This document shows positions 17,658-26,582 of a stretch of 64,000 nt of DNA, one piece after another. Under the pieces are notes generated by a model. That model saw nothing but the letters and a program-made list of their open reading frames with translations, was not told the origin of the DNA and did no database searches. The translations under genes and the position numbers were made by a program. Source of the stretch: an uncultured Bacteroides sp. (GTDB taxonomy: Bacteria > Bacteroidota > Bacteroidia > Bacteroidales > Bacteroidaceae); NCBI GenBank assembly GCA_949285075.1, contig CASDXF010000013.1, forward strand, positions 1-64,000. The letters are read 5' to 3'. The stretch's first letter is position 1; every line of letters starts with the position of its first letter.

Positions 17658-18782
17658 TTATTTGAGCGACTTTTGAAGAAAATCTAAAGAAAGTTTCCGC
17701 CACTTTTCTAAAGATGTACGGTTTTCTTTCCGCTCCATACTCTCATAATGGTTATTGGATACGCAATCATCTTTCACCAACACATCCTTTATATCTAAGA
17801 CATCAAGAAGTGTATAGATCCTTGAATTTTGATTCTGATTATCTGTCGACTTAAAGCGTTCAAAAGCTGAAATGCGCCGCTGAAATATATATGAGAATAT
17901 AATGGCGTGAAAAGAGTCTGTACAAACCCATGCCGCATTTTTTATCAAGCCCAAAAAGTCGAGCGGACCGATATCCGACATCTGATAGTCAGCACTCAGA
18001 TTATTCAAACGGTTGAACATCTGTATGTTCACGACCTTACAATTCTGTTCCTTTTTCAATCTATCAACATAAGACTGATGCACATTACTTCCAAGAAAAT
18101 AGCATAATATATAACTTTCTCTATCAAACAGAGCAACTGGATTCGCCATCGCCTCCCAATCTGACGTTTTTATCATCAACGTCGGATCTAACACAACGGG
18201 GACTTCCCGTCCGGTAAGACGCTCAATGATTTCCGCCCCTTGCCGCTCACGACACGACAGACAATCAACGTTCTGCATTAATGTTATTTGCTCTTTACGC
18301 ATAAGCGAAGCATCTCCCACTCCTATACTTGGCGCATAAGCAACAGTACGAGCACCGCATCCTTTAGGAAGGAAATTAAAATAATAAACCGGGTCATATA
18401 ACAACGGACTCCATATCTGGTCGCTGCCACAAACAAAAGCATCGAACTCCTGTTCCAAAGTGGCCAATTGCTTCTGATTCCTATATGTCTTTCTCGTCAG
18501 AGGCAAATACTTGTCTTCAAATTCCTTGAAATGCCTATACTGCTGAGCGCGCGCTAACAAATAACTGTATTTATTGCTCCTGAACGGAAGGCGTTTGAGC
18601 AGATTCCATTGCATATTCTCCACAAACGGGCGCACCTTCCACAAAGGATGTCCACTATATTCATCATAATCAATAATCTGACAAGAATAACCGACATCAG
18701 CTATGAATTTTGCCATAGCATAAGCCTGTAACGATGACCCCATGTTATACCCGGCACGGCGGGTAAGAATACCTATTCTCAT
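17658..18782 (-). CDS. Polysaccharide pyruvyl transferase family protein
   Basis: 374 residues. It starts MRIGILTRRAGYNMGSSLQAYAM and has CGSDQIWSP, VAYAPSIG, VVLDPTLM, and VCTDSFHAIIFSYIF, the pattern of the CsaB/WcaK pyruvyl transferase family. It would add a ketal pyruvate from phosphoenolpyruvate to a capsule sugar, giving a negative charge. It starts one base after the FrhB-like stop, so the two are coupled; this pair is frequent in Bacteroides capsule loci. Confidence 0.9.
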   Translation of the reverse strand: MRIGILTRRAGYNMGSSLQAYAMAKFIADVGYSCQIIDYDEYSGHPLWKVRPFVENMQWNLLKRLPFRSNKYSYLLARAQQYRHFKEFEDKYLPLTRKTYRNQKQLATLEQEFDAFVCGSDQIWSPLLYDPVYYFNFLPKGCGARTVAYAPSIGVGDASLMRKEQITLMQNVDCLSCRERQGAEIIERLTGREVPVVLDPTLMIKTSDWEAMANPVALFDRESYILCYFLGSNVHQSYVDRLKKEQNCKVVNIQMFNRLNNLSADYQMSDIGPLDFLGLIKNAAWVCTDSFHAIIFSYIFQRRISAFERFKSTDNQNQNSRIYTLLDVLDIKDVLVKDDCVSNNHYESMERKENRTSLEKWRKLSLDFLQKSLK

Positions 18783-18783
18783 C

Positions 18784-19974
18784 TTAAATGCGGCTTTGTA
18801 TCTCCCTAATCAAATTCTTTGCCCACACAGGCACCATACGCTGAAGCATCGATTCTTTTATCCCATACATCGATGACATATAAGCATACCCCTTTTCATT
18901 TAATATTTTATAAGCCTCGTCTCTCATACGGGGACACTTTTCGGCATGACGCAGCCGAACATCTCCTTGTATGGCCCATTCCACCGGACACTCCAACGAC
19001 TCTATTTGTTCAGCAACAGCATCAAACAGTCGCCGGCCCCGAAGCGTGTTGCACATCACCAAGTTGAATCCCCACTTCCGTGCTTTCTTTAACATCCGGC
19101 TATGAGCTTCTCCTCCCCAAAAGTCGCTAAGCGTTATGTCGCCCACACGTTCGCTTCTTGAAAAGTCGCAAGAATAGCACGACAATCTATTAAAATAACC
19201 TAGATGAAAGGCGTGTGTATAGTAGTTTTTTCCCAAAAAAGCCCATATCGGCTTATGCCGATTGAACACATATTTCACGTAACTCCGCCACCCGGATTTC
19301 TTTTTCGCCCGGAATTTGAAATCCACAATACGGTCGCCATACTCTTTCTCCAACGAAGCCAAGTTCTCCCTAAAGAACAACGGGCTTGGCACCCCGTGGC
19401 AAACAAGATCTATTGTCAGAAGATTCTCATACGTTTTTCGCAAGAAAAGCCGCAGCCCCGCTATTTGGCAAGGAGTTCCAGAAAACATCACCTTACGACC
19501 CGCCTTTAAATCCGCCTTCACTTGCAGAAACGTGTCATTAATGTCGCTCTGCACATACTTTGAGCCGCGTGCCCGCTTCAAAGTCTCGACATCCTCAAAA
19601 CGGCGGTGAAAGACTGTAAGGTTCTCTCTATAATCTACACCGTACACCACGCCGCCATCCCGCATAAATTGGCGAGCCAGCAAGAAAAACATTCCCCCCG
19701 AAGTGGACTCCAGCCTCTCTGCAAGATTGCTGTTCCATGCGGCATATACCTGTTCGGGCGTTGCATGGAACAATGTAGACATATTTTCATCCTGCGTCGG
19801 GCAAACCCGTTGGCACAATCCGCAGTCTATACACTTATCCGTATCTATGCAAGGAAACCAAAAGCCTTCCTCGTTGTCCACCATCGTAATGGCATCCTTC
19901 GGACAAACTTGCTGACAGGCTTTGCAGCCATAGCAGACCTCTAAGGGTTTATTGCAATAAACTAAACTACGCAT
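18784..19974 (-). CDS. FrhB-like iron-sulfur protein of polysaccharide loci
   Basis: 396 residues. Two [4Fe-4S] ferredoxin motifs at the N-terminus, with cysteines at 14, 17, 20, 24 and 48, 51, 54, 58, then the coenzyme F420 hydrogenase/dehydrogenase beta-subunit N- and C-terminal domains. Bacteroides does not make F420 as far as known, so the family name is historical; a flavin-linked redox step on a sugar is likely. Next to the pyruvyl transferase-like gene. Confidence 0.88.
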   Translation of the reverse strand: MRSLVYCNKPLEVCYGCKACQQVCPKDAITMVDNEEGFWFPCIDTDKCIDCGLCQRVCPTQDENMSTLFHATPEQVYAAWNSNLAERLESTSGGMFFLLARQFMRDGGVVYGVDYRENLTVFHRRFEDVETLKRARGSKYVQSDINDTFLQVKADLKAGRKVMFSGTPCQIAGLRLFLRKTYENLLTIDLVCHGVPSPLFFRENLASLEKEYGDRIVDFKFRAKKKSGWRSYVKYVFNRHKPIWAFLGKNYYTHAFHLGYFNRLSCYSCDFSRSERVGDITLSDFWGGEAHSRMLKKARKWGFNLVMCNTLRGRRLFDAVAEQIESLECPVEWAIQGDVRLRHAEKCPRMRDEAYKILNEKGYAYMSSMYGIKESMLQRMVPVWAKNLIREIQSRI

Positions 19975-20016
19975 CTATTCCATATTTTGCTTAATACAAC
20001 ACAACCTTAGCTTTAG

Positions 20017-21219
20017 CTATCCTAACAACTTCCGTTTATAAAATTTATTCGTGTAAGAAAAGAATATGAAAGCCCAAGCTATTTGTATATTGATTCCCAA
20101 TAAAAAGCAACATATTAACCACAAAAGAATAGATTGCAATTTATCCTCTTTCTCATAACATATTTTAAAGGTAAAGCATGTTATAATTAAAAAAGGAATA
20201 AATCCATAATCCAATGCTATTAACATACAACCGCCAGATACATAGCCTTCTTTTATACCAGGAATTTCTCTATACATCATTTCTGAAACATAATCTATGC
20301 CATGACCAAACCAGCCATCCACTGTGGATAAATCTAACTGTTCAAGGCACACCATAAATGGCAATAATCGTAATGAAGCACTATGGTCTGCCTCAACCAT
20401 TGCATTTTGGTCAAGTGTGATTACCGCCTGTGAAAATCTATACACTCGATCTACTGGTTCATATTCAACGTATTTCAACACAAATAGAGCCATGATAACA
20501 ATAAATACCACACGAATTATATGTTGTTTATTTATATAGCGTAGAAAAATAACCACCAATAATATTATAGCAGTTCCACTTACAGACGTAAGCATAACCC
20601 AAAAGAAAGCAAACCAAACCTTTTTATTATTCTTAAAACTTTCCCAAAAGCCTGCCCTCTTACTGTATATTAAATCTTGCATCCATAAAAACGAATACAT
20701 CAATATAGCAACGAAACGAGCAGAATGCGAAGGTTCCGAGCTCAAACTATTCAACTTCCAAGGCGTTTCAGGATCGTAATTACTTAAGTTTATGACAGGT
20801 AATTGTAAAAAAACACATATCTGTTGTAAAACTAATACTATACAAAAAGCGAAAAGCAAGCCCTTTAACAAATCCACATACTCAATAACAGGAAGTCTAC
20901 TATTTAACAAGACATGTGCATATGTCATAAAAAAAAGACAGAACAAACAGGAATATAAAACAGTACTCCAACGCATTGTTTCTGGATGCGCCGCCAAAGG
21001 GAAAAGCACTAAACAAAAGCATAGCAATAAAAGAGGAGCATCTATCTTTGATATAACTTTGTACCTATATAATAAAAACAATGGAGAAAAGCACATAGTC
21101 GCTATTAAAAGCAGATTTCTATTTCCTTCACCCAATGCAAATGCAGGAGAAACAGATATGAGAATCAATAAGATTTTTACAATTAGCTGCATAGCAAAAG
21201 TCCAATCTATAAATTTCAA
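20017..21219 (-). CDS. wzy: O-antigen/capsule polymerase (Wzy-like)
   Basis: 400 residues, almost all hydrophobic, with about 10-12 membrane segments and one larger soluble loop near residues 280-330 (SLRLLPFMVCLEQL...GWFGHGIDYVS), the layout of Wzy polymerases. There is no close sequence signature, as usual for Wzy; the call rests on topology and position. The gene is much more AT-rich than the ones around it, a sign of recent transfer. Confidence 0.8.
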   Translation of the reverse strand: MKFIDWTFAMQLIVKILLILISVSPAFALGEGNRNLLLIATMCFSPLFLLYRYKVISKIDAPLLLLCFCLVLFPLAAHPETMRWSTVLYSCLFCLFFMTYAHVLLNSRLPVIEYVDLLKGLLFAFCIVLVLQQICVFLQLPVINLSNYDPETPWKLNSLSSEPSHSARFVAILMYSFLWMQDLIYSKRAGFWESFKNNKKVWFAFFWVMLTSVSGTAIILLVVIFLRYINKQHIIRVVFIVIMALFVLKYVEYEPVDRVYRFSQAVITLDQNAMVEADHSASLRLLPFMVCLEQLDLSTVDGWFGHGIDYVSEMMYREIPGIKEGYVSGGCMLIALDYGFIPFLIITCFTFKICYEKEDKLQSILLWLICCFLLGINIQIAWAFIFFSYTNKFYKRKLLG

Positions 21220-21254
21220 CTTTCAGCAAGTAGTATATCTTAGCTTTTATAAAC

Positions 21255-22229
21255 TCAGCATTTCTTATTAAGTATCATCCTTAAAATAAAAACAGCAGTC
21301 ATCTTAATATCAAATAATAATGACGGACATTGCTTTATAGCAGCTTTATAATAAGTCCAAAAAGTTTTCTTGTCATATGCAGCCATATTCCTTATCAGCC
21401 TCTTATGAATCAACCGGTATATCACATGTTCAGAAATACCTATTTTAAAATGTGTATTAAAATAGAGCAATACGTCACGACAGTTGATAATAAATTCAAT
21501 TCTTTTCTCTTTTTCTTTAAAGTGACTGGCGGATTGAGGCAGGATTCTATAACAAGTCGTTTTTTCTTCAAGATGCTTGAATTTCCCTTTTAGACTTAAA
21601 TATATCCACAAAGGAAGGTCGCCCATTTTCATTGTAAACGGAATCTTCACCCATTCCTTTTCATATTCCGAATAATAATCGTGTCGATAACAGGATGTAG
21701 CAGTTATTACAAAAGAACCTTTTTGAAAGATTTTTTTTGTTACATTGCCTGAATAACTTTTCGGAGTTCTACGCAGATTCATAACTTTTGAATCCGCATC
21801 AATTATATAGGCATCTGTATACACCAATGCATATTCCGGATTCGCCTCCAAAAAGTCCACCTGCTTCTGCAACTTCAACGGATCAGTCCAGTAGTCATCG
21901 CCCTCGCAGATTGCGATATACTTGCCGTGCATGTGCGCATCCATGATGCGGCGCAGCGAGCCGTCGTGCTTGGAGTACTGGTTCTCCGTCTCGTAGATGG
22001 GTTTGATGATGTCCGGGTACTTCTCGGCGTACTCGCGGATGATGGCCGCCGTGCCATCGGTGGAGGCATCGTCGTGCACAATGGCCTCGAAGCGGAAGTT
22101 CGTCCGTTGCATCACGAAGCCCTCCAGGCACTGGCGGATGTAGGGCTCGTGGTTGTAGGTGATGCAACGGATGGTCACCATCAACGGCTCTTCCTGATTT
22201 TCTGTATTTTTACTCGTAGAATGTTCCAT
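21255..22229 (-). CDS. Glycosyltransferase family 2, composition mosaic
   Basis: 324 residues. GT2 fold with TIRCITYNHEPYIRQCLEGF, HDDASTDGTA and CEGDDYWTDPLKLQKQVDF, the last holding the metal-binding acidic residues. Probably transfers a sugar from a nucleotide donor at the cytosolic face. The first third (about 21870-22229) is GC-rich like the rest of the locus; the remainder is AT-rich like the wzy gene downstream. The change falls just after the conserved EGDDYWTDP motif. Confidence 0.9.
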   Translation of the reverse strand: MEHSTSKNTENQEEPLMVTIRCITYNHEPYIRQCLEGFVMQRTNFRFEAIVHDDASTDGTAAIIREYAEKYPDIIKPIYETENQYSKHDGSLRRIMDAHMHGKYIAICEGDDYWTDPLKLQKQVDFLEANPEYALVYTDAYIIDADSKVMNLRRTPKSYSGNVTKKIFQKGSFVITATSCYRHDYYSEYEKEWVKIPFTMKMGDLPLWIYLSLKGKFKHLEEKTTCYRILPQSASHFKEKEKRIEFIINCRDVLLYFNTHFKIGISEHVIYRLIHKRLIRNMAAYDKKTFWTYYKAAIKQCPSLLFDIKMTAVFILRMILNKKC

Positions 22230-22246
22230 TATTAAATAAGTTCTAA

Positions 22247-22975
22247 TTATTTCTCGTTCTCTACCCTCACCTTCACTTCCACGCTACGGGGAGACTTCCG
22301 TAGGCCACTCGAGGTAAATTGCGTCGTCACCCGCAATGTGTAGTCGCCCGCGGGAAGTCCGGAAGGAATTAGAAGGATGAGCTTTGAGGGAGCGTTCCAT
22401 GCGATTCGCCCCTCGTCAATCCTTACCTCTTCGCCGGAGGAGCAGGAGGTCAGCGTAACGCCGACCGAAGGGTCGTCGCCCGCCACTTTAATATATTTGC
22501 CCGTCAGCGTGAAGTTGTGGCCGGCAATCGCCGTGAAGCCTTCGCCAAGAGGGGATTCTCCACGGGTGACGCGCATCGCGACGCCTTTTTCACCCACGAC
22601 CTTTACCGACACCGCCGCAACCGCTTCACGAAGCTCTTTACCGGGATGGAAATTGGCGTAAAGGGAATTGACATCGGGATTCCAATTCCCGTCGCTTGTC
22701 GTACCTCTGCCTTGAAGCTCGGCCATGTACATCCCCATATTCACGCGCTTGCCCTCCAACAAGGAACGGATTTGGATGCGTTGGCTAGCCTGAAGCAGCA
22801 TCCGGATGGTTTCGGGAGGTATCAAGGTATAGGTCCGCGAAATCTCCCCGACAATGGTTTCCATGTCGACCATACCGGTAGAACTGACCTTGAAAATCTT
22901 CGCTCCGCCGCCATCGCCGGATAGCGGATTGTCGGCTATATAGAGATTTATACTACGCTTGTTTTGCTCGCTCAT
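22247..22975 (-). CDS. HU-like DNA-binding plus DUF4469 protein, copy 2
   Basis: 242 residues. The N-terminal half resembles the Bacteroides IHF/HU-like domain of the Bvu_2165 type. The C-terminal part (about 135-240), with FTAIAGHNFTLTGKYIKVAGDDPSVGVTL, is the Ig-like DUF4469 domain. No signal peptide. A paralogue of the protein encoded at 23113-23907: shared runs include NFTLTGK, IKVAGDDPSVG/IKIAGDDPSVG and KSPRSV. Role unknown; DNA binding and a nucleoid function are inferences from the fold. Confidence 0.8.
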   Translation of the reverse strand: MSEQNKRSINLYIADNPLSGDGGGAKIFKVSSTGMVDMETIVGEISRTYTLIPPETIRMLLQASQRIQIRSLLEGKRVNMGMYMAELQGRGTTSDGNWNPDVNSLYANFHPGKELREAVAAVSVKVVGEKGVAMRVTRGESPLGEGFTAIAGHNFTLTGKYIKVAGDDPSVGVTLTSCSSGEEVRIDEGRIAWNAPSKLILLIPSGLPAGDYTLRVTTQFTSSGLRKSPRSVEVKVRVENEK

Positions 22976-22988
22976 TATCTTAAGCCTC

Positions 22989-23103
22989 TCTTAACACCTC
23001 TATTAAGACATCCTTAATACCTCTATTAGGACACTCTTAATACCCCTATTAAAGCACTCTTAATACCGGTATTAAGACACCGCTAATACCGGTATTAAGA
23101 GTC
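22989..23103. repeat. 23-bp tandem array, five units (TACCGGTA type)
   Basis: Five units starting at 22989, 23012, 23035, 23058 and 23081. The pattern is TCTTAATACC..TATTAAGACAC; in the last two units the core is the palindrome TTAATACCGGTATTAA or close to it. It fills the gap between the two DUF4469 genes. Confidence 0.9.
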
Positions 23104-23112
23104 TGCGTTTTT

Positions 23113-23907
23113 TTAAACTATCGGATCGGGACTTTCACCGCCGCCCTCTTCCTCCTCACCGCCACCCGGAGCGGGTTCGGGAGCCTCGCCGATATACAAA
23201 GTCCGCGACACACTGCGTGGAGACTTCAGCAAAGGACCACCGCCGAATTGCGTCGTCACCGTCAGCGTGTACTCGCCGTCGGCCAGCCCGGCGGGGATGA
23301 AGAAGATGAGCTTCGAGGGTTGGTTCAGGCCTATCATGCCGCCGGTGATTTTCGTCTCCGTACCGTCCGAGTCGGTCAGCGTGATGCCCACCGAGGGGTC
23401 GTCGCCCGCAATCTTGATGTTCTTGCCCGTCAGCGTGAAGTTGCTGCCCGCCGTGGCCGTGAAGCCCACGGAGCGCGTGGCCGCGTCCTCGCCCGTGGAC
23501 AGGTACATCGAGGCTCCCTTCTCCCCTATCACGTTCACCGTCGTGGAGTTGATGGCCTCGCGCATGTCCTTACCCTGCTGAAAGTTGACGTAGATGGTGT
23601 TCGTCTCCGGATTCCACGCCGTGCCCTGCACTACCCCGCGGCACTGCGCGGTGGCCTCGAACAGTCCGTTGTTCACCCTCATGCCCGTCAGCAGGAGCTT
23701 CTTGATGACCCGGTTCTCCAAGTCGAGCACGTGGCGGAGCGTCTCGCGCTCCAAGCCGGGGTTCACCTCCATCATCTCGGAGATAATCCGCTCCTTGTCG
23801 GCCGTTCCGGTGGACACTACGACAAAAATCTTGTCGGTCAGGTCATCCTTCGTGACCGTATTATCGGCCATCAGGACGTTAATCTGGTACTTAATTTCTT
23901 CTGGCAT
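23113..23907 (-). CDS. HU-like DNA-binding plus DUF4469 protein, copy 1
   Basis: 264 residues. Same layout as its neighbour: HU/IHF-like half (about 1-130), DUF4469 Ig-like half (about 140-245), then an acidic, Gly- and Pro-rich tail (GGGEEEEGGGESPD). It is GC-rich with the codon use of the core locus. Two such paralogues inside a capsule operon are not explained by capsule chemistry; a regulatory or chromatin role is possible but not shown. Confidence 0.8.
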   Translation of the reverse strand: MPEEIKYQINVLMADNTVTKDDLTDKIFVVVSTGTADKERIISEMMEVNPGLERETLRHVLDLENRVIKKLLLTGMRVNNGLFEATAQCRGVVQGTAWNPETNTIYVNFQQGKDMREAINSTTVNVIGEKGASMYLSTGEDAATRSVGFTATAGSNFTLTGKNIKIAGDDPSVGITLTDSDGTETKITGGMIGLNQPSKLIFFIPAGLADGEYTLTVTTQFGGGPLLKSPRSVSRTLYIGEAPEPAPGGGEEEEGGGESPDPIV

Positions 23908-23962
23908 AACGATTAATGTTTTTAATGAATTAGTAAATTGATTGATTATCTAAAAAAAGTAG

Positions 23963-24976
23963 TCACGAATTAAACGGAACGGGACACAAGTCCTTACATG
24001 ACGTAAACCCGACATGTGGAGTAAGAATGGACATGTCCGTGGGCCGATGATACAACCACTCTATTATCTGTTTTGGAAAATCCACTCCTGCCAAGTGAGA
24101 GAAAGGGTATTGCCCTCCAAACCGGCAATTCATTTCAAGAACAATAATCTTTCCACTATCGGTAACAAAACAGTCCACATCCAAATTGGCTACATGGCGC
24201 AAATGAGTGGATATATTCTTACCAATTTCAATAAACGGAGCAGCATCCACTATTTCTGCAATATCAGTCTCACCCGCACGCATCGCAATCTTCTTCTTTG
24301 CGATCGTCGTTACGTAGTTGCCTTGTAAATCGTTCAATATTTCCAATCCATATTCCTGACCGGAAATCTTTTCTTGCAACAGGACGCACGAGTCAACGGC
24401 ACTAGAGGACTCGTATTTCAGATAAGTTTGAAATATCCTCTTATTCAGCTTCTTATAAAACAGGTTAAGCTCCTCTTCATCCTCAGCCTCGTAAATTCCG
24501 ATTGATCCCATTCCCCAACGAGGCTTTAAAATTATAGGAAAACTCAACTTCCCATCCGCTAAGCCCGCACGGACGGCGTCAAGAGAAAGGCAGGCGGGAG
24601 ATTGCTCCACTCCTATCCCAGACAAAAACGCATAGGTTTTCCACTTGTCGTTACAGATTTGGGTCACATCATAATCTGACACGACTACAGTTATCCCATT
24701 ATCCGCAAATTCTTCCTTGTGCCTCGCAAGTACGGGAAGATCTATATCGAATAAGGAAATGATAGCCGATATCTTCTCTTTGTGACAATAATCCAACAGA
24801 AATTCTATATAACCTCCGTCATATATATTAGGTGTAATCACGTACTTATCGGCTTGCTGCAACGCATAGGTAAGTACACTGTTAGAGGCGTGAACCAATC
24901 CGTTTCCCCCTAAGGCACGCTTAAAGTAATTTACCAAGTAACTCCGCCGTCCGGCAGAAGTCAGTAATATATTCAT
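23963..24976 (-). CDS. ATP-grasp ligase (carbamoyl-phosphate-synthase-like)
   Basis: 337 residues. N-terminal pre-ATP-grasp domain (NILLTSAGRRSYLVNYFKRAL), then an ATP-grasp core with IILKPRWGMGSIGI, a QEKISGQEYGLEIL segment, and a metal-binding end VLEMNCRFGGQYPF. These enzymes join a carboxylate to an amine using ATP. Behind the PLP enzyme (6 bases) and the GNAT gene, it probably makes an amide or peptide bond on an amino-acid decoration of the capsule; the substrate is not known. Confidence 0.88.
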   Translation of the reverse strand: MNILLTSAGRRSYLVNYFKRALGGNGLVHASNSVLTYALQQADKYVITPNIYDGGYIEFLLDYCHKEKISAIISLFDIDLPVLARHKEEFADNGITVVVSDYDVTQICNDKWKTYAFLSGIGVEQSPACLSLDAVRAGLADGKLSFPIILKPRWGMGSIGIYEAEDEEELNLFYKKLNKRIFQTYLKYESSSAVDSCVLLQEKISGQEYGLEILNDLQGNYVTTIAKKKIAMRAGETDIAEIVDAAPFIEIGKNISTHLRHVANLDVDCFVTDSGKIIVLEMNCRFGGQYPFSHLAGVDFPKQIIEWLYHRPTDMSILTPHVGFTSCKDLCPVPFNS

Positions 24977-24981
24977 TTTTG

Positions 24982-25917
24982 TTATAAGTTAAATTCATCC
25001 TTTTGAGAAAGGAGATTCATCAGTCCTCCAGTATTCCAAAACAAGACTTTCTTCCCCTTATATTCATTATCAGCCAATATGGACATCATGCCATAAAAAG
25101 CCTTTCCCACATAAGTAGGGTCTATGACAATACCTTCATTAGATATGCATTCCCTGATTACCGAAAGCTCCTTTCCGCACGTTTTTGAATACCCACCACA
25201 TAAAAATTCATCATGAAACGAAAGATTGGAAAAATCATAATTCGCATTCAGGTATCCGTTCAGTAATGACATGTCCTCTTCCAATACCCGCCATTCCGCC
25301 TCACAGGTTCTCGCCACCGATATGCCGTGCACCTTAGTCTCGGGATAATACTTCTGCATTCCGGCGCAAATGCCGGTTAACGTAGTACCCGTTCCGCAAG
25401 CGACGAACACGTCATCAAAGCCTTTTGGATATTGCTCTTTCAGTTCCTTTATAGCATCATAATAAGCAAAAATGCCAGTTAACGTTTTACCCCCCCCATA
25501 TACAAAATGTGTTAAATCATCTGATCGTTTCATCACCGACTCAATCGTTTGAGGAACCTCGGTCTTTTTGCAATAAACATACTCGCAACCGGTCAAGCCT
25601 ACAAGGTAATTATTCAGGGAAGTCACGTACTCTTCCGGATTATCCGTGTATGAAACTAACTTCAACTTAAAGCCATGTTCCGCACACAATAAAGCGATGG
25701 CCCTATTAAAATTGGAACATGGCCCGCCCGCTGTAACTATTGTCTTTATACCTTTCCGTTTCAAGGGAAAAAGGATGTACTGAAGCATCCTTGACTTGCT
25801 TCCTCCCAATGCGGAAGGAAACAGATCGTCCCTCTTCATATACAATTCCAACCCGTACTTAGCGGAATAGTAAGACAAACGTGAGATTGGCGTAGGACTA
25901 AAATCAAAATGTTCCAT
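24982..25917 (-). CDS. PLP-dependent enzyme (D-cysteine desulfhydrase/ACC deaminase family)
   Basis: 311 residues from the ATG at 25917 (MEHFDFSPTPISRL), which fits 4 bases after the GNAT stop. Fold type II PLP enzyme: substrate strand YMKRDDLFPSALGGSKSR with the Schiff-base lysine at 41, TAGGPCSNFNRA, and CGTGTTLTGI, which grips the phosphate. The family handles D-cysteine, ACC or other small amino acids. Here, between an acetyltransferase and an ATP-grasp ligase, it may supply an unusual amino acid for the capsule. Confidence 0.87.
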   Translation of the reverse strand: MEHFDFSPTPISRLSYYSAKYGLELYMKRDDLFPSALGGSKSRMLQYILFPLKRKGIKTIVTAGGPCSNFNRAIALLCAEHGFKLKLVSYTDNPEEYVTSLNNYLVGLTGCEYVYCKKTEVPQTIESVMKRSDDLTHFVYGGGKTLTGIFAYYDAIKELKEQYPKGFDDVFVACGTGTTLTGICAGMQKYYPETKVHGISVARTCEAEWRVLEEDMSLLNGYLNANYDFSNLSFHDEFLCGGYSKTCGKELSVIRECISNEGIVIDPTYVGKAFYGMMSILADNEYKGKKVLFWNTGGLMNLLSQKDEFNL

Positions 25918-25921
25918 CACA

Positions 25922-26344
25922 TTATAATTTAAATTCCATATAATTCCTTCCGTTAGACGTGTTGACACTTTCAAAGCCAACTCCCAGATAAAGTTTCACC
26001 GCAACCGAATTATTCGTGTGAATCCCAACTGACAGAATCTTGCCGTTTAACGATTTAACATAATCCAAAGCAGCAAGCAGTAACCGGCTAGCTATACCCC
26101 GCTTTCTATAAGAAGGAGAAACCGCAACTAAAGGAATATAAGCGTACTTCTTTTCGTAATCATTGGCGTATATGGCCACTAATCCCTTTATATCCCCTGA
26201 GTCTGAAACTTCATAGAAAAACGTCGCATTATTTAGCATCTTATCCGCAAATACACTTAATTTAGTTTTTTGGGAAAGGAACGGGTGAAAGTCCTCATCC
26301 ACCTCCCTTAAGAACCTTAACAGCATTTCTTTATCCGGTTTCAT
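25922..26344 (-). CDS. GNAT N-acetyltransferase
   Basis: 140 residues. Acetyl-CoA motif A is clear as VAVSPSYRKRGIASRLLLAALDYV (Q/RxxGxG/A form), and motif B as NNSVAVKLYLGVGFE. First gene of the tight GNAT-PLP-ATP-grasp run. It probably acetylates the amino acid or amino sugar handled by the two following enzymes. Confidence 0.87.
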   Translation of the reverse strand: MKPDKEMLLRFLREVDEDFHPFLSQKTKLSVFADKMLNNATFFYEVSDSGDIKGLVAIYANDYEKKYAYIPLVAVSPSYRKRGIASRLLLAALDYVKSLNGKILSVGIHTNNSVAVKLYLGVGFESVNTSNGRNYMEFKL

Positions 26345-26363
26345 CTTTTTATAATTTTATTTA

Positions 26364-26412
26364 TTACTCTACATCCTCGTACGTCAACGCATGACACACT
26401 GGAAACAGCCAC
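26364..26412 (-). pseudogene. Remnant of a DegT aminotransferase C-terminus
   Basis: Minus-strand reading LFPVCHALTYEDVE-stop resembles the last part of the DegT gene 1 kb upstream (ICLPMHHALTEKDVERV). No other part of such a gene is left; the rest of 26345-26582 holds nothing I can identify. A trace of an earlier gene exchange at this spot. Confidence 0.5.
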
Positions 26413-26582
26413 GACAAGCAACGCTGACCGGAAACGGCCAATGCGCGACGGTGAACGATGATAAGAGTCTATCGCTAAAATATGTCAGTAATTTATATGA
26501 TTTACTTTAGAAGATGCTTGCCGCTGCTACGCGACATTGTTACATAATTTTGTATAAGCGCCCTTATTCACGCTAAAGAAAT

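Noticed and set aside
25490-25497. Run of eight C (plus strand) in the PLP-enzyme gene as a second slip site
   Set aside because: The frame is intact (YGGGKT) and fits the family, and eight bases is short for frequent slippage. Only worth a look in reads.
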